DNA from: CBETVX01 sp965539935
GTDB taxonomy: Bacteria; Bacillota; Clostridia; Peptostreptococcales; Caminicellaceae
Reading direction: 5' to 3'
DNA length: 22,785 bases
NCBI GenBank assembly: GCA_965539935.1
Contig: CBETVX010000048.1
Span: 1 to 22,785 of the forward strand
A model generated the notes under the pieces. It was not told the origin of the DNA. It saw only the letters and a program-made list of their open reading frames with translations, and ran no database searches. Shown here one piece after another: positions 8,317 to 15,772 of the stretch (position 1 is its first letter; each line of letters begins with the position of its first letter). The translations under genes were made by a program, and so were the position numbers.

Positions 8317-8418
8317 ATAACTATTGACACTAATAACAAATATAACTATTATAGTATTATAGTATAAATAGTTATAAAAACATAATTATGAATATATAAT
8401 TATGTTATCATAACTATT
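8317..8418. promoter_or_regulatory. Operator-like repeats between MATE and marR
   Basis: The 9-mer ATAACTATT occurs at 8317-8325, 8342-8350 and 8410-8418, and inverted at 8367-8375. The second and inverted copies form a palindrome with 10-bp arms (8341-8350, 8367-8376). A further inverted repeat CATAATTA/TAATTATG lies at 8381-8404. The first two copies overlap the -35 and -10 boxes of the proposed marR promoter. They are the obvious candidates for MarR binding, though the whole region is AT-rich. Confidence 0.55.
8324..8352 (+). promoter_or_regulatory. Probable marR promoter
   Basis: A consensus TTGACA (8324-8329) and TATTAT (8347-8352) with 17 bases between. The -10 box sits inside an operator-like arm, which suggests autorepression. 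The leader to the chosen start would be about 115 bases. Confidence 0.55.
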
Positions 8419-8473
8419 ATACATGAATTCCAATATAAATCAATACTTTTCATTAAATATATGGAGTGAGTTT

Positions 8474-8917
8474 ATGGATACTAAAAATATTCAACCTATA
8501 GCAGATACTCTTTTCTCAATAATTCCTTTATTTAAAAAGAAATTATTTAGACTTGACAAATGTGATGAAACCCATGATTTGTCTCCATCGCATTTTCAGA
8601 TATTATTCTTTTTAAATGATCATGGCAAAGTACCTATTTCAGAGGTGGGCAAAGGACTAAATATATCGAAACCCAATATGACCCCTTTAATTAAGAAACT
8701 AATTAATAAAGAATTAGTTGAAAAAGTAAGAGATAAACAAGATAAAAGATATGTCAACGTTGGAATTACTGATAAAGGCAAGAGATTTATTAGTGACCAT
8801 AAAAAGTATATAGTCAAAAATCTTAAAAAGAAACTTTCAAAGTTAAGTGATAATGATCTAAAAAAATTATCCACATCTTTAAATGAATTAAAGGAAATAA
8901 TATCAAAACTTGACTAA
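8474..8917 (+). CDS. MarR family transcriptional regulator
   Basis: A 147-residue winged helix-turn-helix protein of normal MarR length. The DNA-binding core runs from about residue 37 to 105: LSPSHFQILFFL, then the recognition region ISEVGKGLNISKPNMTPLIKKL, and the wing VEKVRDKQDKRYVNVGITDKG. Flanking helices rich in Lys and Leu would form the dimer interface. I place the start at 8474 because GGAGTGAG lies 7 bases ahead of it; the in-frame ATG at 8423 has no ribosome binding site and would add 17 unconserved residues. Divergent from the MATE pump, it probably represses that gene and itself. Its inducer is unknown. Confidence 0.9.
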   Translation: MDTKNIQPIADTLFSIIPLFKKKLFRLDKCDETHDLSPSHFQILFFLNDHGKVPISEVGKGLNISKPNMTPLIKKLINKELVEKVRDKQDKRYVNVGITDKGKRFISDHKKYIVKNLKKKLSKLSDNDLKKLSTSLNELKEIISKLD

Positions 8918-8930
8918 TAAATTATTAGAA

Positions 8931-8966
8931 CTTTAGGACACATTAACAAAGTCAAGTGTCCTAAAG
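8931..8966. terminator. Hairpin between marR and the TraB-family gene
   Basis: An 11-bp perfect stem (8931-8941 with 8956-8966) and a 14-base loop, between converging genes. The U-run is poor on both strands (CCCTTATTTT; TTCTAATAATTT), so efficiency is doubtful, but its position fits shared termination. Confidence 0.55.
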
Positions 8967-8978
8967 CCCTTATTTTAA

Positions 8979-10145
8979 TTAAAAATTTTCAAAAAATAAT
9001 CTAATAATATCAGTTCCGCTAATCATTGTTCCTACAACGCTACCAAGATTAGCTAATATTACTACTAATAAAGTTCTCGTTACTTTATTATTCCAGAACC
9101 CTTTTACAGTCACAATATCATCCAATAGATTTTCAAAATCTCTGACTGTTGGTCGTCTTAAAAAAACTTCTATTAAGCCTGCAAACCAGCCGGCAGCAAG
9201 TAGTGGATTTAATGAACTAATTGGTGCTACAATAAATGCTGTAAGTATAGAAAGTGGATGGGCAAAGGCAATTGCTGCTCCTATTGCCGATAGAGAACCA
9301 TTCCATAATATCCAGCTAATTATCTGTTTTACTCCTGCATCTCTATTCATAATAAATGTAAATATAATTAGTGAAAGAATTATTATCGGTATTGTCCATG
9401 CAATAATTTTCCCAATATTTTTCTTTGGAGGAGCTTTTCTTAATTCTGCTAAATCGTTATTATTATATAATTCTCTTTTTACTCCAGGCACATGGGCCGC
9501 CCCTAATACAGCAACTATTTTTTCTCCAGGGGCTTCCTTAATTTTTTGGGCTAAATATTTATCCCTTTCATCTACTAAAGGCTTTTTAAGCTTCGGCATA
9601 CTCTCAGTCAATTCATTTAACATTGAGTTTAACATATCTTGAGATTTAAGTTTATCTAAATCTTCTTCACTTAAACTTTCATCGCTAAACATACTTAATA
9701 TAAGCTCTGATAAAAGCTTTATCTTATCCCATAGGCTAAGGTTTCCTATAACTCTACTAAAGGTAATCTCGATATTTCTATCGGCTAATACAACCTCAGC
9801 TCCATTTTCTCTACTTGATTCTATTGCTTGAATCATCTCTTCTCCAGCCTTAACTCCTAACTTTTTACCCATTCTTTTTTGGTAAGAAGATAAAATAAGG
9901 TTTAATAAAAATCTCATTGTTTTTCTATTTTTTATTATTTGGACTATATCAGTATTTCCCCATCTATCTTTATTATATATGGAGTTATATCTAGATTTAC
10001 ATAGTTCTACACATACACTATGGGGTTTTTCTCTATCAATTATCTCCTTTACTTCTTCGGCACTTTTTTTAGAAATATGGGCTGTCCCAATTATTATAAT
10101 TTCTTTATTATCAACTTCTAATCTATGGACATTGCTGCTTTCCAT
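8979..10145 (-). CDS. TraB/PrgY family membrane protein
   Basis: A 388-residue protein. The N-terminal ~245 residues form a TraB domain with GTAHISKKSAEEV, the VELC-x-SRY segment, LADRNIEITFSR and VLGAAHVPG; the conserved GxxH and Glu residues are those of the wider Tiki/TraB putative metalloprotease-like fold. The C-terminal part has about four membrane helices (from IIAWTIPIIILSLIIF onward). Plasmid homologues (PrgY, TraB) shut down sex-pheromone activity in enterococci, but chromosomal copies in anaerobes and archaea have no established role. I choose the ATG at 10145 because AAGGTGAT precedes it closely; the ATG at 10163 has no such site. Divergent from zur with 161 bases between. Confidence 0.85.
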   Translation of the reverse strand: MESSNVHRLEVDNKEIIIIGTAHISKKSAEEVKEIIDREKPHSVCVELCKSRYNSIYNKDRWGNTDIVQIIKNRKTMRFLLNLILSSYQKRMGKKLGVKAGEEMIQAIESSRENGAEVVLADRNIEITFSRVIGNLSLWDKIKLLSELILSMFSDESLSEEDLDKLKSQDMLNSMLNELTESMPKLKKPLVDERDKYLAQKIKEAPGEKIVAVLGAAHVPGVKRELYNNNDLAELRKAPPKKNIGKIIAWTIPIIILSLIIFTFIMNRDAGVKQIISWILWNGSLSAIGAAIAFAHPLSILTAFIVAPISSLNPLLAAGWFAGLIEVFLRRPTVRDFENLLDDIVTVKGFWNNKVTRTLLVVILANLGSVVGTMISGTDIIRLFFENF

Positions 10146-10243
10146 TTTTATCACCTTTTTCATAAAGATTAATATATTATTTATACTACATTAGTTTATC
10201 ACAAATAAATTCTATTCTAAAATTTATATTTTAGATAGCCTTA

Positions 10244-10272
10244 TTGTTAATTATTATAATTTATTATATGAT
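10244..10272 (+). promoter_or_regulatory. Possible zur promoter
   Basis: TTGTTA (10244-10249) and TATGAT (10267-10272) are separated by 17 bases. An AT-only palindrome AATTAT-T-ATAATT (10249-10261) lies in the spacer and could be an operator, but base composition alone may explain it. Confidence 0.4.
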
Positions 10273-10306
10273 ATAGGAAAAGAATTAGTATTTTGGAGTG
10301 GGAACT

Positions 10307-10741
10307 ATGAGTTTTAATAATTTATTAAACATATTAAAATCTAATGGTTATAAAATAACTGAACAAAGAAAAAGTATTTTAAAAGTATTATCAGATAATA
10401 ATGATAAACTAATTTCTGTTGAAACTATACTTGATAAATCAAAAGAGCTTTATGATAAAACTAATATGTCTACTATATATAGGAATTTAGAAATATTAGA
10501 AAAATTAAATCTAATATATAAAGTAGTATCTGAAAATGGATGTACTTTATACAAATTAATATGCTCAAATGAGCATCATCATCATATTATATGTAAAGAT
10601 TGTGGCAAAACGGAAGTAATTGAGTTTTGTCCAATAAGCACTCTAAAAAAACTGTCTAAGGATAAAAATTTCAATTTAACTGACCACAAAATAGAACTCT
10701 ATGGATATTGTAATGATTGTTATATGTTGAAAAATAAATGA
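10307..10741 (+). CDS. zur: Fur family regulator, probably Zur
   Basis: A 144-residue metal-responsive repressor. The N-terminal winged helix includes NGYKITEQRKSILKVL and the recognition helix TNMSTIYRNLEIL (52-64). The C-terminal dimerisation domain has the structural zinc site C96-x2-C99 and C135-x2-C138, and a His cluster at 90-93 contributing regulatory metal ligands. Convergence on znuABC makes Zur the best assignment; Fur and PerR cannot be excluded on sequence alone. The start is ATG 10307, 8 bases after GGAG; the in-frame GTG at 10298 overlaps that site and is rejected. It would repress zinc uptake when zinc is plentiful, probably through the palindrome ahead of znuA. Confidence 0.85.
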   Translation: MSFNNLLNILKSNGYKITEQRKSILKVLSDNNDKLISVETILDKSKELYDKTNMSTIYRNLEILEKLNLIYKVVSENGCTLYKLICSNEHHHHIICKDCGKTEVIEFCPISTLKKLSKDKNFNLTDHKIELYGYCNDCYMLKNK

Positions 10742-10744
10742 TAT

Positions 10745-10780
10745 ATAAAAACCTTTCCTCCTAATGGGAAAGGTTTTTAT
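10745..10780. terminator. Bidirectional terminator between zur and znuB
   Basis: A stem of 14 bp (10745-10758 with 10767-10780) around CCTTTCC/GGAAAGG with an 8-base loop and A/T runs on both outer sides, serving both converging transcripts. Confidence 0.9.
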
Positions 10781-10786
10781 AATTAT

Positions 10787-11614
10787 CTAAACTAGGTTCA
10801 TCTTTTTTATACCAAAGAAAATTATAAAGAAAAATGCATTTAGCATAACAATAGTTGCTCCTGTAGGAAAATTCATAATAAATGATATGAATACACCTGT
10901 TATAACACAACATACTGACACAATGGTTGAGATAAGTATAGTACTTTTAAATCCCTTAGATACTTGTAGGGCCGTAACTGTTGGGAAAATTATTAAACTT
11001 GAAATAAGCATTGTTCCCACCACTCGAATGCCTAAAACTATAGTTATAGATGTAAGTACTGAGATTAAATAATTAATAGTCTTAGTATTTAAACCAATAA
11101 CTTTAGAAAATTCTTCATCATAGGTTATTGCAAATAAGTTGTTGTAAAAGAATACAATCGTCAATATAACTATTAAGGAGAGGATAACAGATAGTATTAC
11201 ATCTAAGTCACTTATAACCAAAATGCTTCCAAAAAGATAACTAAATAAATCTATATTAAATCCTTTTGCTATGCTTGAAATAAGTACTCCAGTGGCCACA
11301 GAAAATGATGAAACAAGACCTATGGCAGCATCTCCATGGACATTGGCTTTTTCATTTAACTTAAGTATTAAAAATGATGAAAGTATTACTATTGGAATTG
11401 ATATAACCAAAGGCGATGCAGAAAGAAATAATGCTATGGCAACTGTTGCAAAACTTACATGGGCTAGTCCATCACCAATCATAGAGTATTTTTTAAGTAC
11501 TAAAAATATACCTAATAATGAACAACATATGGCAATCAAAGAGCCCACTAGTAATGCTTTTAACATAAAATCATATTGAATTGCTTCATTTATTAATGTA
11601 ATCACATTTTCCAT
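10787..11614 (-). CDS. znuB: Zinc ABC transporter, permease
   Basis: The membrane subunit of a Zn2+ importer, 275 residues with about eight or nine hydrophobic helices, matching the ABC-3 permease family. Recognisable segments are LGIFLVLKKYSMIGDGLAHVSFATVAIAL and the cytoplasmic coupling region around EEFSKVIGL. I choose ATG 11614: GGAGG is 7 bases upstream, whereas it would be only 1 base from the ATG at 11620 and the track's longer form at 11656 has no site. It overlaps the end of znuC by 29 bases, so translation is probably coupled. Manganese permeases are close relatives; zinc is preferred because of ZnuA's His loop and the adjacent Zur. Confidence 0.9.
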   Translation of the reverse strand: MENVITLINEAIQYDFMLKALLVGSLIAICCSLLGIFLVLKKYSMIGDGLAHVSFATVAIALFLSASPLVISIPIVILSSFLILKLNEKANVHGDAAIGLVSSFSVATGVLISSIAKGFNIDLFSYLFGSILVISDLDVILSVILSLIVILTIVFFYNNLFAITYDEEFSKVIGLNTKTINYLISVLTSITIVLGIRVVGTMLISSLIIFPTVTALQVSKGFKSTILISTIVSVCCVITGVFISFIMNFPTGATIVMLNAFFFIIFFGIKKMNLV

Positions 11615-12356
11615 TTCCATGCCTCCAACAAAACTGATGCTGAGAAAAATATCCAAAATACTCAGTCATCTCTTTAGAATTACAGAACTCATCATAGGAA
11701 CCATAAAAAACTAAGCGCCTATCTAAATAAAGCATTTTACTAGTATATTTTCCTATTGAACTAATATCATGGGATACAAGCAATATAGTAACTCTCTCAT
11801 TCCTATTTAACTCTTTAATCAGCCCATAAAACTCTTCTCTAATCTTAGGGTCAAGGGCACTGGTGGGCTCGTCTAAAATCAATATTCTTGGTGAACCTAC
11901 CATTGCCCTAGCAAGTAGTACTCTTTGCTGCTGCCCACCAGATAAACTACCAATCTTTTTATCTTTAAGATCTTCAATTTTAAGTTTTTTTAAAACTCTT
12001 TCTACTTTTTTATAATCTTCTTTTGTAAAAAATTTAGGAAATCTTTTATTCCTTAATAGTCCAATAGCAACTATTTCTTTTACCTTCGCAGGAAAGAGGC
12101 TATCATTTGTTATAGCTCTTTGGGGTAGATAACCAATATCTTTACTGCCTTCTATTTCTTTACTATAGTCAATATTTCCTTCATAGGAAGGTAAAAGTCC
12201 TAAAAGCCCCTTCATTAAAGTTGTTTTACCTGAACCATTAGGCCCTACAATTCCAATATAATCTCCTTCTTTTACATCAAAATTTATATTACTTAAAACT
12301 TCATACTTTCCATATTTCATAGTTAAATTCTTTACTCTTAATATACTATTCATCAT
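11586..12356 (-). CDS. znuC: Zinc ABC transporter, ATPase
   Basis: The ATP-binding subunit of the zinc importer, 256 residues. Motifs: Walker A GPNGSGKTT (38-46), the Q-loop LPQR, signature LSGGQQQR (138-145), Walker B ILILDEP (158-164), D-loop SALD and the switch His in LLVSHD. The start lies inside the end of znuA: ATGATG at 12356-12351 overlaps the last znuA codons, with AAGGA 7 bases ahead. The C-terminal tail is Cys/His-rich (HQFCWRHGNGKC), and its end is encoded in the overlap with znuB. A longer form from 12383 lacks a ribosome binding site. Confidence 0.93.
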   Translation of the reverse strand: MMNSILRVKNLTMKYGKYEVLSNINFDVKEGDYIGIVGPNGSGKTTLMKGLLGLLPSYEGNIDYSKEIEGSKDIGYLPQRAITNDSLFPAKVKEIVAIGLLRNKRFPKFFTKEDYKKVERVLKKLKIEDLKDKKIGSLSGGQQQRVLLARAMVGSPRILILDEPTSALDPKIREEFYGLIKELNRNERVTILLVSHDISSIGKYTSKMLYLDRRLVFYGSYDEFCNSKEMTEYFGYFSQHQFCWRHGNGKCDYINK

Positions 12357-13359
12357 ATCCCAGTCCTTGCTTAAGATTTTCAAGATTATTTTCCATTATT
12401 TTTATATATGAAATTCCAGAATCAAGTTCTTCTTTAGTAACGTTATGTGCTCCATGAAGTAGCATCATTTGAGCCCCTGTTTCTTGAGAAATCACCCTAG
12501 CAACCTTTGGGTCAATTAACTCTTCATGATAAATTACTTTCATATCTAATTCCTCAATATTATCTATAAGCTCTGCTACTTTTTGAGGAGTTGGCTCTGC
12601 ATCTGGAGCAAATCCTTTATATGGTGAAATATACTCTAATCCATATCTTTTTGCAAAATAACCTAAGGCAAAATGTCCACTATACATGATTTTGTTACGT
12701 TTAGTTTTCTCAAAGGTTTCTGTAAACTTTTCATGAAGGTCCTGTAGTTTTGCTTTATATTCCTCTCCATTTTTTATATAATAATCTTTATTTTCTGGGT
12801 CAGCTTTTGAAAGTCCTTCTACAATATTATCAACCATTTTTTGTGCATATATTGGATCAGTCCAAATATGAGGGTCTTTCTCTCCATGATTATGCCCTTC
12901 TTCTTCATGCTCATGCTCTTCTTCTCCATCCTCGTGCCCTTCTTCTCTATTATGATGGATTTCTTCATGATCTTCCATATCAATTAATTCTATATCTTTA
13001 CTTGCATCAACTATAACTAAATCTTCACTTTCTATACTTTCAATAACCTTATGGGCCCATGGTTCCATATACTCCCCTGTATAAATGAAAAGGTTAGATT
13101 TTCTTATATTTACTATATCCTGTGGTGACGGTTCATAAGAATGAGCTTCCACTCCCGGAGGAAGTAATAGGGTAATATAAGCTTTATCCTTTGCTATTTC
13201 CCTTACAAAATCATATTGTGGGAATAATGTTGCTACCACCTTAATTTTCTCATATTTTATGTATGTGGTATTTTCTTCTTCAGCTTGATTACAGCCTACA
13301 GCAACTATACTCATTATAAATATTAACAATATACCTACAAAATATTTTATTCTTTTCAT
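12346..13359 (-). CDS. znuA: Zinc ABC transporter, substrate-binding lipoprotein
   Basis: Captures Zn2+ outside the membrane for ZnuBC. The 337-residue form starts with a lipoprotein signal (residues 1-22) ending in the lipobox VAVGC, so C23 would be lipidated. The mature protein has the cluster A-I fold, with likely ligands in EAHSYEPSP (H73), DPHIWTDP (H164), the SGHFALGY segment and a later acidic/His site. Residues ~131-164 form a long acidic His-rich loop, typical of zinc rather than manganese binders. I choose ATG 13359 with AAAGGAG upstream; the longer form starts with TTG inside the operator palindrome. First gene of znuA-znuC-znuB. Confidence 0.93.
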   Translation of the reverse strand: MKRIKYFVGILLIFIMSIVAVGCNQAEEENTTYIKYEKIKVVATLFPQYDFVREIAKDKAYITLLLPPGVEAHSYEPSPQDIVNIRKSNLFIYTGEYMEPWAHKVIESIESEDLVIVDASKDIELIDMEDHEEIHHNREEGHEDGEEEHEHEEEGHNHGEKDPHIWTDPIYAQKMVDNIVEGLSKADPENKDYYIKNGEEYKAKLQDLHEKFTETFEKTKRNKIMYSGHFALGYFAKRYGLEYISPYKGFAPDAEPTPQKVAELIDNIEELDMKVIYHEELIDPKVARVISQETGAQMMLLHGAHNVTKEELDSGISYIKIMENNLENLKQGLGYDE

Positions 13360-13384
13360 ATGAAAATTCTCCTTTATATTTTTC

Positions 13385-13403
13385 AATGCAAATTATTTGC
13401 ATT
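13385..13403. promoter_or_regulatory. Candidate Zur operator ahead of znuA
   Basis: A perfect palindrome, AATGCAAAT-T-ATTTGCATT, with 9-bp arms and a single central base. It lies at about +6 to +24 of the expected znuA transcript, a good position for a repressor. Assignment to Zur rests on position; the sequence does not match the Bacillus Zur box closely. Confidence 0.6.
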
Positions 13404-13415
13404 TAAATTAATTTG

Positions 13416-13444
13416 ATTATAATATTCATTTAATTATAAGTCAA
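13416..13444 (-). promoter_or_regulatory. znuACB promoter
   Basis: TTGACT (13444-13439) and TATAAT (13421-13416) with 17 bases between, one of the best promoters in the window. Expected start near 13409. Confidence 0.72.
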
Positions 13445-13514
13445 TATGCAGGACAAAAATCCAATATTTTATATTTTTTGTATTATGTCCAAGTTTTAGT
13501 TTTATATAATGATA

Positions 13515-13561
13515 AAGACCTTGACTTTTCTCTATTATATAATGAGAATAATCAAGGTCTT
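13515..13561 (-). terminator. Hairpin after the ANTAR regulator gene
   Basis: A 10-bp perfect outer stem (13515-13524 with 13552-13561) plus an inner 5-bp stem (13528-13532 with 13544-13548). Only a short T-run follows on the - strand. It probably ends the upstream transcript before the znuA promoter. Confidence 0.55.
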
Positions 13562-13638
13562 ACTACCCCTTTTTCTAAAGATTATAGTTAATAATCAAGA
13601 TATATATTTAAATTAAATTGCACTATTAATTTGATTTT

Positions 13639-14217
13639 TTATATTCTATTTTCATATTTCTCAATAATTTCTTCGGCTACTTTATATATTGCTTTACATT
13701 CATTCATACTTCTCTTTCTTAATATATTATAGGCTTCATTTTCTATAATTCCAAGCTTACTCATTAATATTCCCTTTGCTTTATCAATTTTTTTTCTGTT
13801 TTTCATATCATTTTCTAGCTTTGTAACTTTTTTCATTAAATGATTAATTTTATTAGAATTCATAATTGCAAATTCAATTGTATTATATAATTGCTCAATT
13901 TGATAGGGTTTTAAAATATATGCATATATAGTCATCTGCTTCAAAACACTATAAAAGTTCTGATCTGTTTTATTTGTAATAAAAATAACTGTGGATAAAT
14001 GATTATCTTCAATTATTCGTCCAACTTCAAAGGCTGACATCCCCCATAAATTTACATCTATAATTACAAGATCCGGTGATACAGTTCTAGTGAGCCTTAT
14101 TGCTCCTAATCCATCTGTAGCTTGATATGTCTTATACCCCTTCTTTTTAATTAGACCACATAGTTTTTTCCTACTAGTTTCAACGCTATCTGCAACTAAA
14201 ACTCTATATTCATTCAT
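13639..14217 (-). CDS. ANTAR-domain response regulator (antiterminator)
   Basis: A 192-residue protein: receiver domain (~1-118), short coiled coil (~122-142) and an ANTAR RNA-binding domain (~131-188). The phosphoacceptor is D54 in VIIDVN, with T81 and K103 at the other conserved positions. The acidic pocket is A9-D10 rather than the usual pair, so phosphorylation may be weaker. The ANTAR core IDKAKGILM...EAYNILRKRSM is intact. Such proteins bind paired hexaloop hairpins in leader RNAs and prevent termination; clostridial relatives beside glnA act in nitrogen control. Its targets are probably the glnA and amtB leaders. Start at 14217 is set by TGGAGTGAT; a longer form from 14283 runs through a hairpin and has no site. 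No kinase is in the window. Confidence 0.9.
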   Translation of the reverse strand: MNEYRVLVADSVETSRKKLCGLIKKKGYKTYQATDGLGAIRLTRTVSPDLVIIDVNLWGMSAFEVGRIIEDNHLSTVIFITNKTDQNFYSVLKQMTIYAYILKPYQIEQLYNTIEFAIMNSNKINHLMKKVTKLENDMKNRKKIDKAKGILMSKLGIIENEAYNILRKRSMNECKAIYKVAEEIIEKYENRI

Positions 14218-14266
14218 TTGATCACTCCAGAATGGCAATCTATACAATAAAGTCCTATGTATCATT

Positions 14267-14305
14267 ATGAATAAGAGTACCATTTATGAAAGGCACTCTT
14301 ATCCA
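14267..14305 (-). promoter_or_regulatory. Hairpin in the glnA-ANTAR gene spacer
   Basis: Two 15-base arms (14267-14281, 14292-14305 plus neighbours) pair fully in - strand RNA, with two G-U wobbles and a 10-base loop; read on the + strand the same positions are mismatches. No U-run follows, so it is not an ordinary terminator. A TATAAT (14331-14326) lies just upstream and may give the regulator its own transcript. Role unknown: RNA stabiliser, processing site or attenuator. Confidence 0.45.
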
Positions 14306-14366
14306 TAATTACATTTGCTAATCTAATTATACCTTAAATTATAATTATTTTTTATTATAAATTTCT

Positions 14367-15692
14367 CTAAAATTTCCTTAGGTATCTATCTAATTCCCAC
14401 TTAGAAATATATTTTGAATACTCAATCCACTCATATAGTTGAGCATCTGTAAGCTTTTTAAATATATGTTCACCTAATGCTTCTTTAATAACTTCATCTT
14501 CTTTAAGAGCTTTTACTGCTTCGTATAGGTTGGCTGGTAACCCTTCTATTGATTTTTCCTTCATTTCTAATTCATCCATTTTATATACATTGCTAGTAAC
14601 CGGAGCGGGAGGATCTATTTTATTTTTTATACCATCTAGCCCTGCCTTTAATGTAGCTGCTAAAGCTAAGTAAGGATTTGCTGATGGGTCAGGGTTTCTA
14701 AGTTCAACTCTAGTAGAATTTCCTCTCTTAGCAGGTATTCTAATTAAAGGACTTCTATTACTTGCTGACCATGCAATAAGAACTGGTGCTTCATATCCAG
14801 GTACTAGTCTTTTGTATGAGTTTACAGTTGGATTTGTTACTGCTGCAAATCCCTTTGCATGTTTAATTATACCTCCTAAAAAATAGTATGCTGTTTTTGA
14901 AAGTTTCATTGGATCAGTTTCATCGTAGAATGCATTTTTTCCATCTAATGTTGCAAGGGACATATTAGTGTGCATTCCTGAACCATTTATACCAAATTTA
15001 GGCTTTGGCATAAAAGTAGCATGTAATCCGTGTCTTTGAGCAATTATTCTAACTACCATTTTAAAGGTCATTATATTATCAGCAGTAGTTAATGCGTCTT
15101 CATATTTAAAGTCAATCTCATGTTGTCCTGGGGCAACTTCATGATGGGATGCCTCTATTTCAAAGCCCATATCCTTAAGAACCATGGTCATATCCTTACG
15201 AGCATTTCCCCCTAAATCTACTGGCGCTAAATCAAAATATCCCGCATTATCATGGGTATCAAGGGATGGTTCACCCTTTTCATCGGTATTGAAAAGGAAG
15301 AATTCACATTCTGGTCCAACATTCATTATAAATCCCATATCTTTAGCTTCTTCTAATACTTTTTTAAGAGTATTTCTTGGACATCCTTCAAAGGGAGTAC
15401 CATCTGATTTATATACATCACATATTATTCTAGCTTCCTTTGGATGACTACTCCATGGAAGTACAGCAAAGGTCGATATATCTGGCCATAAATACATATC
15501 TGATTCTTCGATTCTTACAAATCCATCTATCGATGATCCATCGAACATTATTTCATTATTTAATGCCTTTTCCAATTGTTCTGTAGTTATGGATACATTT
15601 TTCATAACCCCTAGTATGTCTGTAAATTGTAAATGTATAAATTCTACCTCTAGTTCCTTTACCTTTTTTAATAATTCTTCTTTTTTTGTCAT
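14367..15692 (-). CDS. glnA: Glutamine synthetase, type I-alpha
   Basis: Makes glutamine from glutamate, ammonium and ATP; the main entry of ammonium into metabolism and the source of the amide for GatCAB. The 441 residues indicate the GSI-alpha form of Firmicutes, without the insertion and adenylylation tyrosine of the GSI-beta enzymes. Motifs: FDGSSIDGF (50-58), ECEFFLF, HHEVAPGQHEIDF metal and substrate region, GSGMHTNMSL, NPTVNSYKRLVPGYEAP, and the RVELRNPDPSANPYLA block. AAGGAGGAG precedes the ATG. Expression is controlled by a leader terminator overlapped by an ANTAR-type hexaloop hairpin, with the cognate regulator encoded directly downstream. It follows gatB with its own promoter. Confidence 0.97.
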   Translation of the reverse strand: MTKKEELLKKVKELEVEFIHLQFTDILGVMKNVSITTEQLEKALNNEIMFDGSSIDGFVRIEESDMYLWPDISTFAVLPWSSHPKEARIICDVYKSDGTPFEGCPRNTLKKVLEEAKDMGFIMNVGPECEFFLFNTDEKGEPSLDTHDNAGYFDLAPVDLGGNARKDMTMVLKDMGFEIEASHHEVAPGQHEIDFKYEDALTTADNIMTFKMVVRIIAQRHGLHATFMPKPKFGINGSGMHTNMSLATLDGKNAFYDETDPMKLSKTAYYFLGGIIKHAKGFAAVTNPTVNSYKRLVPGYEAPVLIAWSASNRSPLIRIPAKRGNSTRVELRNPDPSANPYLALAATLKAGLDGIKNKIDPPAPVTSNVYKMDELEMKEKSIEGLPANLYEAVKALKEDEVIKEALGEHIFKKLTDAQLYEWIEYSKYISKWELDRYLRKF

Positions 15693-15722
15693 AATAATCT
15701 CCTCCTTATTTCTTTAGGCAAT

Positions 15723-15772
15723 AAAAAAAGCGTCTACAAATAAGGGTATTTAAACCCCTTATTTGTGGACGC
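15723..15772 (-). terminator. Leader terminator (attenuator) of glnA
   Basis: A stem of about 16-17 bp with one C-A mismatch (arms ~15772-15755 and 15747-15730), then seven T residues (15729-15723). It lies between promoter and gene, so it must be bypassed for glnA expression. Its 5' arm overlaps the ANTAR hexaloop hairpin. Confidence 0.88.

Noticed and set aside
8423..8473. Upstream ATG for the MarR gene
   Set aside because: No ribosome binding site ahead of it and it overlaps the operator region; ATG 8474 has GGAGTGAG at the right distance.
10249..10261. AATTAT-T-ATAATT as an autoregulatory Zur box
   Set aside because: It is A/T only in a very AT-rich spacer and unlike the znuA palindrome, so it carries little information.
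12750..13016. 88-residue + strand reading frame rich in Leu, His and Tyr
   Set aside because: It is the complement of the His-rich znuA loop, with no ribosome binding site or family resemblance.
13360..13386. TTG start extending ZnuA by nine residues
   Set aside because: It would lie inside the palindrome and place extra residues before a complete lipoprotein signal; ATG 13359 has AAAGGAG.
14218..14283. Extended N-terminus of the ANTAR regulator
   Set aside because: The receiver domain begins at MNEYRVLVAD with a strong TGGAGTGAT site; the extension covers that site and part of a hairpin.
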